A DNA stretch of 33,458 nucleotides from an uncultured Clostridia bacterium (GTDB lineage Bacteria; Bacillota; Limnochordia; Darwinibacteriales; Darwinibacteriaceae). Both the position numbers and the translations under genes were made by a program. The notes under the pieces are model-generated. The model had not been told where the DNA came from. It did no database searches and saw nothing but the letters and a program-made list of their open reading frames with translations. This document shows, piece after piece, positions 1-8,265 of the stretch; position 1 is the stretch's first letter, and the number at the start of each line of letters is the position of its first letter. The stretch is from the NCBI GenBank assembly GCA_900018335.1, contig FIZK01000029.1, positions 1 to 33,458 of the forward strand, in the 5' to 3' direction.

Positions 1-48
1 TGCCGTGAGCAGACCAAGGTTAGCCGCAGTCCTCGCGCTGAACTTCAT
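1..48 (-). CDS. N-terminus of an unidentified gene (partial)
   Basis: The window edge leaves only the first 16 codons, reading MKFSARTAANLGLLTA. An AGGAGG ribosome site sits about 7 bases before the ATG, and the start lies 12 bases after the pmbA stop, so this is the third gene of the tldD-pmbA transcription unit. A short basic stretch followed by a hydrophobic one would suit a membrane protein or a signal sequence, but 16 residues are too few to name a family. Confidence 0.6.
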   Translation of the reverse strand, partial: MKFSARTAANLGLLTA

Positions 49-60
49 CTTCCACGCCTC

Positions 61-1416
61 CTAAATACCTGCAATCGCGAGATTGCTGATGATGAGCGAA
101 GGAGAGCCCACATTTCCCCTGTAGCCCGGATTGCCAAACTCTAAATCAGACCCTACGGCTTCCACATTCTCCAGCAACCTGAAGAAGTTGCCGGCGATGG
201 TGATCTGCTCCACGGGACGGACAATCCTTCCCCCCTGTACCAAATAGCCGTAAGCGCCTAAAGAAAAGTCTCCCGAAACGGGATTAGCACCAGAATGGGT
301 CCCCTGCACATTGATGATAATCAGTCCGTCGCCTAAAGCCTGGATCAAATCGGCAAAACCGGCCTGGCCCGGCTCAATGAAGAAGTTGGTGGGGGCGATG
401 CCCACAGGCGACTTAAAGGATGGGCGCGACGCATTGCCAGTGGATTCCACGCCGTCTTTCCGGGCCGTTTTCAGATTGTGGAGATAAGTTGTTAGACGGC
501 CCGCCTCAATCACATTCTTGCGGCGCCCAGCCACCCCTTCCCCATCGAAAGGCGCAGTGGCCGCCCCATTTTCCAGGAGAGGATCGTCCACTAAAGTGAG
601 GGAGGGGCTGGCGATGAGCTCTCCCAGCCTGCCTTGGAGCAGGGACAACCCCTTCTGCACAGCTTCTGCCGAAAAAACAGGAACAAAGGTGCTGAGCAGA
701 TCCCGAGCCACATCACGGCGCAGCAGGATTCTGTAGCCGCCTGAGGAAACGCTGGATGCCCCCAACAGCGAAACGGCCTCCTGCACCGCTTCCTGGGCCA
801 GCTTGCCAGCGTCAAACTTGGACCAATCCTTGTCAAAGAGGAGTTTGGAACCGGATTTGACCTGCCCGTCCTGGCGCACCAAAGCACTGACGTAGCTGTA
901 GGCTCCGTTCGTGGCAAACCCCTGCTCCAAACCCTTCGTGTTGGCGATGTAAACCTCCGCTTCTTCGTAGCCCGTGATGGCGTAGTTTACCTTGAACACC
1001 CGCTCATCGGCCCCCAGGGCAGCCTTTTCCAGCTCCAGGCAGAAGGACACTCTTTCCTCGGGAGAAACCCCAGCCAGTTGCTCATTGTAGCACGAAACCC
1101 GTGGGTAATCAGGGGATCCAGCATAGAAATCCACTTCGTCCTCGGACTCGTTGATTTGGGCATTGGCTTTTGCCGCGGTAACCAGGTATTGTACCGAATC
1201 CTCATCCAAGCTCTCCACATAGGCGTAGCCTACTCTGCCCCCAAACTTGGCGCGCAGGCCCATACCCTGTTCCAGGCTGACCCTGTAATCGTCAACCTCT
1301 CCTTCAAACACCCGTACATTGAACTGCTTAGCCCGGGTACCGTAGATCTCCAGCTCTTCCAGGCCAGCAGCCTGTCCCGCGGCAAATACACGCTCCTTGA
1401 ACTTGCGAAAAACCAT
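61..1416 (-). CDS. pmbA: TldD/PmbA family protein, PmbA (TldE)-like subunit
   Basis: A 451-residue protein of the TldD/PmbA (U62) family, in the usual size range. It lacks the HExxxH zinc motif that its upstream neighbour carries, as expected for the non-catalytic TldE/PmbA half of the heterodimeric peptidase. Family hallmarks visible are GNASRPSFKSP in the middle and, near the C-terminus, GTHSGANPVSGDFSLGA and IAGNF. The ATG at 1416 shares one base with the tldD stop (TAATG), with GGAGG a few bases upstream inside the end of tldD, so the two are translationally coupled. An in-frame extension to 1512 is possible but would run through the end of tldD and has no better ribosome site. In other bacteria the pair trims modified peptides and degrades unfolded peptides; the substrate here is unknown. 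Confidence 0.9.
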   Translation of the reverse strand: MVFRKFKERVFAAGQAAGLEELEIYGTRAKQFNVRVFEGEVDDYRVSLEQGMGLRAKFGGRVGYAYVESLDEDSVQYLVTAAKANAQINESEDEVDFYAGSPDYPRVSCYNEQLAGVSPEERVSFCLELEKAALGADERVFKVNYAITGYEEAEVYIANTKGLEQGFATNGAYSYVSALVRQDGQVKSGSKLLFDKDWSKFDAGKLAQEAVQEAVSLLGASSVSSGGYRILLRRDVARDLLSTFVPVFSAEAVQKGLSLLQGRLGELIASPSLTLVDDPLLENGAATAPFDGEGVAGRRKNVIEAGRLTTYLHNLKTARKDGVESTGNASRPSFKSPVGIAPTNFFIEPGQAGFADLIQALGDGLIIINVQGTHSGANPVSGDFSLGAYGYLVQGGRIVRPVEQITIAGNFFRLLENVEAVGSDLEFGNPGYRGNVGSPSLIISNLAIAGI

Positions 1417-2807
1417 TAGTTTGCCTCCTTCCTTCCGCCCACCGTGATCTCCGCGACCCGAATGGTCGGCTGCCCCACATCTGCGGGAATGGATCCGCTC
1501 AAGGAACCGCACATGCCTTGGCCTGTGGCCAAGTTGGAGGCAACCATGTCGATTTTTTGCAGGATTTCCGAGCCCTTACCAATGAGGGTGGCGCCGCGAA
1601 CAGGTTCTGCAATCTTCCCGTTGCGCACCATGTAACCTTCGGCCACCGCGAAGTTGAACTCGCCGGTGGCTGGATTCACCGAACCTCCGCCCATGCGCTT
1701 GGCATACAGGGCGTATTCGGTGTTGGCGATGATTTCTTCCCGCGTAGATTCGCCGGCGCAGATGAACGTATTGGTCATACGCGATGTGGGCGCGTACTTG
1801 TATGACTGGCGCCTGGCATTGCCGGTGGGTTCCATGCCCATGCGGCGCGCATTCAGCCGGTCAATCATGTATCCCTTAAGAATGCCGTTTTCAATGAGCA
1901 CGTTGCGCCTAGTTTTGGTGCCTTCGTCATCTATGTTCTGCGAGCCCCATGCGTTGGGAATGGTACCGTCGTCCACAGCGGTTACCAGTTCGCTGGCAAT
2001 CTTTTCACCCAGCTTCCCGCTGAACTCGGACACACCCTTGGCCACACTGGTGGCTTCCAGGCTGTGCCCGCAGGCCTCGTGGAAGATCACTCCGCCAAAT
2101 TCGTTATCGATGATCACGGGGTACTTCCCGCCCGGTGCATAGTCCGCATTGACCATGGTCACGGCACTCTGGGCAGCATCGCGGGCAATCTCCTCCACAT
2201 CGATGCGCTCAAAGAGTTCAAAGCCCATGTGCCGGCCTGGGCCCCGAAACGCGGACTGCTTCTCTTGGCCCTTACTGGCCACTGCGTTGATGGACAAGCG
2301 GGTCCTGACCCTACGATCCTCCACCAACAGCCCTTCCGAGTTGGCTATGCACACATTCTGATCCACATCCCAGTAGTTCACTGCTACTTGGGTGATCTGT
2401 TCATGAAAACCAGCCGCGGCCAGGTGGGCCCTTTTCATCACGGCAACCCGATCCCCATGCTTGACCAGCCGGGGCTCAAGGCGCACAGGATTGAACTTCT
2501 CCACGGCCAGGCGCGCCAAGACGACGGTTTTCCCTGCCGGCACCCCACGCAATGCGGCGGCAGCTTCCCGGGCTGTCTTGATCAGGCCTTCACGGCTCAC
2601 ATCATTGGTATAAGCATACACGCTCTGCCAACCCTGAAAGATGCGGATGCCCACCCCGAAGTCCCGTCCACTTACCGCTTCATCCACTGCGCCATCGAGC
2701 ATGCGGATCTGGGTGCTGTAAGTGTCCTCCATGAAAATTTCTGCAAAATCGCCACCGGTTGACAAGGCGGCCAGAAGCACGTCAGTGATTACGTTTTCAG
2801 AAAGCAA
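1416..2807 (-). CDS. tldD: Metalloprotease TldD
   Basis: The catalytic subunit of the TldD/TldE peptidase, 463 residues. The zinc motif HEACGH lies at about residues 243-248. The C-terminal GMCG motif carries the cysteine that serves as a further metal ligand in TldD, followed by VGQPTIRV. I chose the TTG at 2807 because a GGGAGGG site lies about 5 bases upstream; the ATG at 2846 has no ribosome site and would overlap the divergent promoter at 2828-2836. It is the first gene of a run with pmbA and the partial gene at the window start. TldD/TldE removes leader peptides from some modified peptides and is active on unstructured peptides. No known RiPP modification enzyme is visible in the window. 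Confidence 0.93.
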   Translation of the reverse strand: MLSENVITDVLLAALSTGGDFAEIFMEDTYSTQIRMLDGAVDEAVSGRDFGVGIRIFQGWQSVYAYTNDVSREGLIKTAREAAAALRGVPAGKTVVLARLAVEKFNPVRLEPRLVKHGDRVAVMKRAHLAAAGFHEQITQVAVNYWDVDQNVCIANSEGLLVEDRRVRTRLSINAVASKGQEKQSAFRGPGRHMGFELFERIDVEEIARDAAQSAVTMVNADYAPGGKYPVIIDNEFGGVIFHEACGHSLEATSVAKGVSEFSGKLGEKIASELVTAVDDGTIPNAWGSQNIDDEGTKTRRNVLIENGILKGYMIDRLNARRMGMEPTGNARRQSYKYAPTSRMTNTFICAGESTREEIIANTEYALYAKRMGGGSVNPATGEFNFAVAEGYMVRNGKIAEPVRGATLIGKGSEILQKIDMVASNLATGQGMCGSLSGSIPADVGQPTIRVAEITVGGRKEAN

Positions 2808-2827
2808 ACAAAACCCTCCCTGTTCTG

Positions 2828-2836
2828 TGATATAAT
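2828..2836 (+). promoter_or_regulatory. Extended -10 promoter for the 61-residue gene
   Basis: The sequence TGATATAAT matches the extended -10 consensus (TGnTATAAT) exactly. There is no good -35 box 16-18 bases upstream, which extended -10 promoters tolerate. Transcription would start near 2843, about 27 bases before the ATG of the small gene. It lies just upstream of the tldD start on the opposite strand. Confidence 0.6.
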
Positions 2837-2869
2837 TGTGGCGCACATTACTGAGAAAGGATGTCGTAC

Positions 2870-3055
2870 ATGCTGCCCAGTGACATCATCTGGCGGTTAA
2901 CGGAACGCCTAACTGAACTACAAGTCCTCTGCGAAGAGAGCATTAAGCAGCTGCACCCCAAAAAGAACCAGGACTTAATCTCCAGCATCGAAGAGTGCGA
3001 GCGCCTCTGCCGCACCCAGCTGAATGTGATGAACCGCATCGCCAAGCGATACTAG
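2870..3055 (+). CDS. Small hypothetical protein, 61 residues
   Basis: I do not recognise this protein. It is predicted to be almost wholly helical, charged, and contains three cysteines (in VLCEES and EECERLC), with a basic end (NRIAKRY). The ATG at 2870 has AAAGGA about 8 bases upstream; an ATG at 2861 in the same frame touches that site and is less likely. A perfect extended -10 promoter lies upstream, which supports a real gene. Its last 81 bases overlap the 3' end of the convergent DUF123 gene. It is divergent from tldD. It resembles the short soluble helical proteins common in Firmicutes; a link to TldD is only positional. Confidence 0.6.
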   Translation: MLPSDIIWRLTERLTELQVLCEESIKQLHPKKNQDLISSIEECERLCRTQLNVMNRIAKRY

Positions 3056-3430
3056 CTCCGGCCCCACTCCAGGCAGATGTATCAAATGGGAAGGGCAAGA
3101 GCAGTCCGATGAACCCAGACCCGGCGCGGGAATCGCGGCCCCTGGAAAGCGCAGGAGCTGCGCAGCACAGCTGCATTCCCCGGCCTTGGGGGCTTCAGGA
3201 AAGACGGATACACCCAAAAAACCTGCCTCGGCCCGGAAATAATCAACATGCCAGTGCAGCGTCTTTTCCAGCCTGCGGTGCCTGGCAATTCGCTGCTGGA
3301 GGTTGCGCTGGGCACTGCCAGCATAGGCGTAAACACCGGGGGGAAAGGTAAAGATCCCCAACCTGCCCACGGTGATGGTGGCCCTCTGCGACAGATGCAG
3401 CCAAAGCACATAGACGCCGGAATTAGGCAT
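2975..3430 (-). CDS. DUF123 / GIY-YIG-like (Uri superfamily) protein
   Basis: A 151-residue protein matching the DUF123 family (COG1833), distantly related to GIY-YIG endonucleases and also found fused to some endonuclease III proteins. Visible hallmarks are GVYVLWL at the N-terminus, FPPGVYAYAGSA, the basic RIARHRR, KTLHWHVDYFRAEA, and the C-terminal GLGSSDCSCPSHL. The ATG at 3430 has a purine-rich GGAAGGGGG site upstream; an in-frame ATG at 3448 is less likely. The domain ends near residue 120, and the remaining roughly 30 residues lie entirely in the region that overlaps the small convergent gene, so the tail may be a read-through extension. A nuclease activity is inferred from the fold only. 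Confidence 0.82.
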   Translation of the reverse strand: MPNSGVYVLWLHLSQRATITVGRLGIFTFPPGVYAYAGSAQRNLQQRIARHRRLEKTLHWHVDYFRAEAGFLGVSVFPEAPKAGECSCAAQLLRFPGAAIPAPGLGSSDCSCPSHLIHLPGVGPELVSLGDAVHHIQLGAAEALALFDAGD

Positions 3431-3535
3431 GGCACAGCCCCCTTCCACCTGTTCTAGTTTAATTCTCGCCTATGCAGGTTTTTCCTTTAGCGACCAGAAA
3501 TAATAGAGTTAAACCAGAGGATTGGAGGGAAATTG

Positions 3536-4594
3536 GTGGATGTAAAAGAGGTCTTTCGCAGCTTAAGCGAGGCAGCGGGCGTATCAGGCTACGAGCTCGA
3601 GCTGGCGAAACTCATTGAACAGGGCTGTCCCTGGGCGGATGAAACGCGTCTAGACAAACTAGGCAACCTGATCATGCTGAAAAAGGGCCAGGGGCCCGAA
3701 CCCAGGCCTAAAGTAATGCTGGCCGCCCATATGGACGAAATTGGCCTCGTAATCACCAAAATCGAGAAGGAAGGCTTCCTGCGCTTCAGCACCATTGGCG
3801 GCTTTGATCAGCGGGTGCTGCTGGCCCAGGAAGTTGTGGTTCACGGAAGGCAGAAAGCGCTCACAGGCGTTATTGGAGCTAAGCCGCCCCACATCCAGGC
3901 TCCCGGAGAGCAGAACAAAGCGGTGAAGATGGAAGATCTATTCATTGACGCCGGCTTTGACAGTGCTGAAGAAGCCGCTGAACACGTGCGGGTGGGCGAT
4001 CTAGTCACCATTAAGCGCAGGGTTTCTAACCTGCAGAGCTCCTTCATGGCAGGTAAGGCCTTTGACGACCGAGCTGGGGTAGCCGCCATTTTGGAGTGCT
4101 TTAAGACCCTGTCCAAGATCGACCACCAAGCGGATGTGTACGGTGTTGCCACCGTGCAGGAAGAGGTGGGCTTGAGGGGTGCCATCACCAGCACCTATGG
4201 AATCATACCTGATATCGGTATTGCCATCGATGTGGGTTTCGGCGATTCTCCAGGCCTTCCCGAAACCGATACCATAAAACTGAGCAAAGGGCCGGGTATC
4301 GCCATGGGGCCCCATGTGCATCCCAAGCTGCATACCCGCATGGTGGAAACGGCCAAAGAATGGAACATCAGCTACTCCCTTGATCCATCGCCCTACCCGG
4401 GAGGAACCGACGCCTACGCCATCCAAGTGGCTAGAGCCGGAGTGGCCACCATTTTGCTGTCCATTCCCCTGAGATACATGCACACTCCCGTGGAAACCCT
4501 GGATTACCAGGATGTCCAGCGCACAGGGCGCTTGATGGCCATGTTCATCGCCGGCCTGGATCAAGAATTTGTGGAGGGATTGACATGCTTTTAG
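3536..4594 (+). CDS. M42 family metallopeptidase, first of three
   Basis: A cobalt/zinc aminopeptidase of family M42 (FrvX/YsdC/TET type), 352 residues. All five metal ligands and the catalytic glutamates are in place: AAHMDEIG (about residue 66), KAFDDRAGV (about 180), VQEEVGLRG (about 215), AIDVGFGD (about 238) and YMHTP (about 320). GGAGGG lies 6 bases before GTG 3536; a TTG at 3533 is the alternative start but sits too close. M42 enzymes form hollow dodecamers that trim amino acids from peptides released by larger proteases. This is the first gene of a three-gene operon and overlaps the second by 10 bases. No convincing promoter was found in 3431-3532. Confidence 0.93.
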   Translation: MDVKEVFRSLSEAAGVSGYELELAKLIEQGCPWADETRLDKLGNLIMLKKGQGPEPRPKVMLAAHMDEIGLVITKIEKEGFLRFSTIGGFDQRVLLAQEVVVHGRQKALTGVIGAKPPHIQAPGEQNKAVKMEDLFIDAGFDSAEEAAEHVRVGDLVTIKRRVSNLQSSFMAGKAFDDRAGVAAILECFKTLSKIDHQADVYGVATVQEEVGLRGAITSTYGIIPDIGIAIDVGFGDSPGLPETDTIKLSKGPGIAMGPHVHPKLHTRMVETAKEWNISYSLDPSPYPGGTDAYAIQVARAGVATILLSIPLRYMHTPVETLDYQDVQRTGRLMAMFIAGLDQEFVEGLTCF

Positions 4595-5610
4595 CCCGTT
4601 TGACACAGGCCAACGGCGCACCTGGGCAGGAAAATGAGGTGCGCGATCTGATCCGCGCCGAAGTTGAAGCCCATGCCCACGTTGTGAAAACCGATGCCCT
4701 GGGCAACCTCTTGGCCATCAAGAACCCAGATGCTCCCGGGCCAAAGGTGATGCTAGCCGCCCACATGGATGAAGTTGCCCTCATGATCGTGGGCATTGAC
4801 GGCGACGGCTACCTCAAGTTCCGCCCCATAGGTGGCGTGGATCCCCGGGTGTTGGTGGCGAAAACGGTAGTTGTGGGCTCTAAGAAAACCCCGGGAGTGA
4901 TCGGAAGCAAGCCCATTCACCTACAGAGGCCCGAGGAAAGGGAAAACGCCTTTACCGTCCGGGAGCTTCTGATCGATATTGGCGCCAAGAGCAAGGAAGA
5001 GGCGGAGAAGTTGGTGCAGCTGGGCGAAATCGCCTACTTCACCACGGAGTATGAAGAGGTTGCTAATGGCAAGGTTAAGGCAAAGGCCTTAGATGATAGG
5101 GTTGGGTGCGCCTTGGCCATCCGCCTCCTGCAGGAAGAAGTCTCCTTCCCCTTGATTGCCGCCTTCACGGTGCAAGAAGAAGTGGGCCTCAGGGGTGCCG
5201 GAGTTGCCGCTTACCAGGTAGAACCGGATCTGGCCTTGATTCTGGAAGGCACCACCGCCTCCGACGTGCCCGGAACTGATGAGCACAGGCAGGCTACTGC
5301 CCTGGGACAGGGCCCGGCCATCACCGTCATGGACCGCACGGTCATTACCAACCCGGAACTGGTGCAGGAACTGTTTGCTCTGGCAGCGGAAAAGGGAATC
5401 AAGGTCCAGGTTCGCCGCAGCACGGCCGGGGGAACAGATGCCGGGCGGATTCAGCTGTCGGGGACCGGTGTGAAGGTGGCAACCATCGCGGTGCCCTGCC
5501 GCTACATCCATTCGCCGGCTTCGATCATGTGTAAAGACGACTTTGAAGGAGCTTACCAGCTCGTTAAACACTACTTAGCACGGCTTGAAGAAAGGGCGGG
5601 ATTGAGTTGA
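4585..5610 (+). CDS. M42 family metallopeptidase, second of three
   Basis: A second M42 aminopeptidase paralogue of 341 residues. The ligands read AAHMDEVAL, KALDDRVGC, VQEEVGLRG, LILEGTTASD and YIHSP. The fourth ligand position is glutamate (ILEGT) where the first and third proteins have aspartate (DVG, DVT); this is a known variation in the family and may alter specificity. A stretch of LQRPEERENAF takes the place of the corresponding loop in the first paralogue. The ATG at 4585 lies inside the end of the first peptidase, with GGAGGGAT upstream, so translation is coupled. Its stop overlaps the next start (TTGA). Confidence 0.93.
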   Translation: MLLARLTQANGAPGQENEVRDLIRAEVEAHAHVVKTDALGNLLAIKNPDAPGPKVMLAAHMDEVALMIVGIDGDGYLKFRPIGGVDPRVLVAKTVVVGSKKTPGVIGSKPIHLQRPEERENAFTVRELLIDIGAKSKEEAEKLVQLGEIAYFTTEYEEVANGKVKAKALDDRVGCALAIRLLQEEVSFPLIAAFTVQEEVGLRGAGVAAYQVEPDLALILEGTTASDVPGTDEHRQATALGQGPAITVMDRTVITNPELVQELFALAAEKGIKVQVRRSTAGGTDAGRIQLSGTGVKVATIAVPCRYIHSPASIMCKDDFEGAYQLVKHYLARLEERAGLS

Positions 5611-6608
5611 AAGCCATCATTGAACAGTTAACCCAGGCCTTCGGCCCCTCTGGTTACGAGACGGAAGTTACGGCACTAATCAGGGAGATGATCAAGGACC
5701 AGGCTGACGAGATCCGCACCGATGTCCTGGGCAACCTCATTGCCGTGAAGAACGGCTCACCGGACGGTAAGAAGATCATGTTTGCAGCCCATACCGATGA
5801 AATCGGTATAGTGATCACCTACATAGACGACAAGGGTTTTCTCCGTTTTTCCAATGTGGGCGGCGTGGGCATAGCAACCCTGGTGGGCAGCCGAGTCCGC
5901 TTTGCCAATGGAACCATCGGCGTGATCTACCAAGAAGGAAAAACGCAGTGGAAAGAACTGACCCTCGATAAACTGTACATTGACATCGGAGCCACCAGCA
6001 GAGAGGAAGCGCTGCAGAAGGTGCGCGTGGGCGAGTTCGGCATCTTCCACCGAGACTTTGCCGATCTGGGCGGCCGCCTGGTGTCCAAGGCCATGGATGA
6101 CCGCATCGGCTGCGCAGTGCTTGTGGAGGCCTTGAAGAGGATCTCCAATCCTAAGAACACGCTCTATTTCGTGTTCACCACCCAAGAAGAGGTTGGACTG
6201 CGGGGAGCCCGCACGGCCGCTTTCGGTATTGAACCTGATCTGGGCGTCGCCCTGGACGTGACCCTTACGGGAGATACACCGGAAGCTTTCCCCATGGCGG
6301 TGGAGCTGGGTAAAGGAGCTGCCATCAAAGTGAAGGATTCCTCCCTTATTGCCCATCCCCGGGTAAAGGATCTCATGGTGGAGCTGTGCGAGACCAAGGG
6401 TATTCCCTACCAAATGGAGGTACTAGCACGCGGAGGAACCGACGCGGGGGCCATCCACGTGAGCAAAGAAGGCGTCCCCTCGGGAACCATCTCCATTCCC
6501 TCCCGCTACGTCCACTCGCCTTCTGAGATGGTAGATCTGGGAGACGTACAGGCCTGCGTAGACCTAGTTCTGGCCATTGCCCAGGCGGATCTTGAGGGAG
6601 TAATCTAG
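5607..6608 (+). CDS. M42 family metallopeptidase, third of three
   Basis: A third M42 aminopeptidase of 333 residues, with ligands AAHTDEIGI, KAMDDRIGC, TQEEVGLRG, ALDVTLTGD and YVHSP. The first motif has threonine where the other two have methionine (AAHTDE versus AAHMDE). The TTG start at 5607 shares three bases with the preceding stop (TTGA), with a GGGCGGG purine stretch upstream, so it depends on coupling. The operon ends just downstream at a strong terminator. The three paralogues are clearly diverged, so they are not a recent tandem duplication and probably have different substrate preferences. Confidence 0.92.
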   Translation: MKAIIEQLTQAFGPSGYETEVTALIREMIKDQADEIRTDVLGNLIAVKNGSPDGKKIMFAAHTDEIGIVITYIDDKGFLRFSNVGGVGIATLVGSRVRFANGTIGVIYQEGKTQWKELTLDKLYIDIGATSREEALQKVRVGEFGIFHRDFADLGGRLVSKAMDDRIGCAVLVEALKRISNPKNTLYFVFTTQEEVGLRGARTAAFGIEPDLGVALDVTLTGDTPEAFPMAVELGKGAAIKVKDSSLIAHPRVKDLMVELCETKGIPYQMEVLARGGTDAGAIHVSKEGVPSGTISIPSRYVHSPSEMVDLGDVQACVDLVLAIAQADLEGVI

Positions 6609-6619
6609 CTAAAAAGCTA

Positions 6620-6655
6620 AGAGCTGCACTGCACAATGCAGGCAGCTCTTTTTTT
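6620..6655 (+). terminator. Rho-independent terminator of the M42 operon
   Basis: An 8-base stem, AGAGCTGC (6620-6627) paired with GCAGCTCT (6642-6649), is followed by a run of T to 6655. It starts 12 bases after the third M42 stop and ends 6 bases before the stop of the convergent ABC permease. On the minus strand the stem is followed by a T-rich stretch (TTAGCTTTTT), so it could also stop the exporter operon. Confidence 0.85.
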
Positions 6656-6660
6656 GTGCC

Positions 6661-8265
6661 TCAGACACCAATATCCCGTTTGACATATCCCACACTTCCC
6701 AGGACCCAAAGCGCCAGGGACACTCCCCCCAGCGCGGCAGCCGTCAGGGGCTCAAAAGGCTCCACTGGCAGCTGGGGGCTGAAGCCGAAAGGAGATAGCT
6801 TGGCCATCCACTCAGGTAGGCGCACCAGCACACCGAAGTAGACGGCGAAAAAAGAATAGCCCAAGTAGCCCCAGACCAAACCGCTCCACCTCGGCCTAAA
6901 TCCCATGACCAGAACGGAAGCGGAGGTCATGGCCAGCATGGCCGGAAGCTGAGCCAGGCACGCCCGCAGCATCATTGGCAAACTCAAGCCCTCCTCCACC
7001 ACCACGCTGGCTGCCAGCCAAAGGCCGAGGCCCGAAACCAGCATGGCCGCTCCGCTCACCAAGACACTGAGCGCGGTAAAGCTTGCCAACAGCCTCAGAC
7101 GGGTCACTGGAAGGGCCAAGAGGCTTTCCAGCCTACCCCCTGCCTCCTCCCTGCCCAAGCGCAAGACCGCCAGCAGGCCCGGTATCACCGCCATCATGGC
7201 CATAACCAAGACAACCATGCCCAAGAACTGCTCAGTAAGCGAATAGCCCTGCACAGCGGGGAGGATATCCTTCAGAAACTCATTCCCCGCCAAAAACGCC
7301 TCCAAATCCCCAAACACAGATCCATAAGAAAGGCCGAGGAAAAAGAGGGCGCCGATCCAACTGATGATCGTGGTGCGCTGGAGCCTGAAGGCCAAGGCCA
7401 GGGGGCTCCCCAGCAGCCTGGAGGACGCCTTGCGTTCTGGGCGCCAGCGGATCAAACCGGCACCTAGATCCCGTTCTCGCTTCAGACCAAAAGCCCCCAG
7501 CCAAAGCAGTATTCCTAGGCCAAGCATGGCCCAGACGGGCCACCAGAAATTGCGCACGTAAACCTGGCTGCGCAGAATCAGCCCAAGGGGCGAAATGAGC
7601 GCCAGCCATTCACGCCCCAGATCTCCCATTCCCCTGACAACATACATCACGCCCAAGGCTCCCAGGGACAGGGCCAGGTTAGCCCGGCCTGCCTCGGTCA
7701 ACTGGGCAAAGAGGGCGGTGAGCCCGCCAAAAAACAGGCCCGTGACCCCCAAAACCATCCCAAAGAGCAGCGAACCAGCAAGGTCAACGGACTCCACCCC
7801 AGCTCCCCACATGGCTGCCGCGGTGAGCAGGGCCAGACCCAAGTTCTTCGCCACAGCCAAGGCAAAAACGGCACCTAGACTGCTCAGACGGCCCACGGGC
7901 AGTGAAAGGAGCAGCTCCTGCCTGCCGTCTTCTTCCGCCCCCCTGGTTTGTGCGTTCACCAAAAGGATGTTCATCACGGCCGCGGCCAGGGCCGCGAACA
8001 GCAGCATCTCATGTCCCACCATGGCTCCAATGGTGTAGTCGTCCAGTCCGTAGCCAGGCCCCAGCATAAAGGTCATGGCTGGGTTGCTCATGGTTTCAGC
8101 CATGGCCTGGCGCTCAGCTTCACTTTGGTAAATCTGGTTGTAGGCCAGCACCACCAAGAGATTCAGAAGCACTATGGCCGCACACCACAGGGCCGCCTGC
8201 CGCCTCTCCTGACGCCAGAAAAACCTGCCCAGGGCGGATGATCCAACAAAGCCTCGGCCTTTCAT
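6661..8265 (-). CDS. ABC-2 type exporter permease (COG3559-like)
   Basis: A 534-residue polytopic membrane protein with about a dozen hydrophobic segments arranged as two similar halves. This is the layout of tetronasin/polyketide-antibiotic exporter permeases (COG3559, TnrB-like). The first half has a long outer loop after TM1 (SEAERQAMAETMSNPAMTFMLGPG) and the RGAEEDGRQELLLSLPVGR motif before TM3. The second half repeats this pattern as LGREEAGGRLESLLALPVTR, which supports an internal duplication. The ATG at 8265 overlaps the ATPase stop by 4 bases. With the ATPase it forms a complete exporter; the substrate (drug, lipid or peptide) cannot be read from sequence. Confidence 0.88.
   Translation of the reverse strand: MKGRGFVGSSALGRFFWRQERRQAALWCAAIVLLNLLVVLAYNQIYQSEAERQAMAETMSNPAMTFMLGPGYGLDDYTIGAMVGHEMLLFAALAAAVMNILLVNAQTRGAEEDGRQELLLSLPVGRLSSLGAVFALAVAKNLGLALLTAAAMWGAGVESVDLAGSLLFGMVLGVTGLFFGGLTALFAQLTEAGRANLALSLGALGVMYVVRGMGDLGREWLALISPLGLILRSQVYVRNFWWPVWAMLGLGILLWLGAFGLKRERDLGAGLIRWRPERKASSRLLGSPLALAFRLQRTTIISWIGALFFLGLSYGSVFGDLEAFLAGNEFLKDILPAVQGYSLTEQFLGMVVLVMAMMAVIPGLLAVLRLGREEAGGRLESLLALPVTRLRLLASFTALSVLVSGAAMLVSGLGLWLAASVVVEEGLSLPMMLRACLAQLPAMLAMTSASVLVMGFRPRWSGLVWGYLGYSFFAVYFGVLVRLPEWMAKLSPFGFSPQLPVEPFEPLTAAALGGVSLALWVLGSVGYVKRDIGV

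Noticed and set aside
2064-2762. 232-codon plus-strand frame opposite tldD
   Set aside because: Antisense to a well-conserved gene, with no recognisable motif.
3431-3532. Promoter before the M42 operon (TAATAG near 3501)
   Set aside because: No acceptable -35 or extended -10 match, so it was not called.
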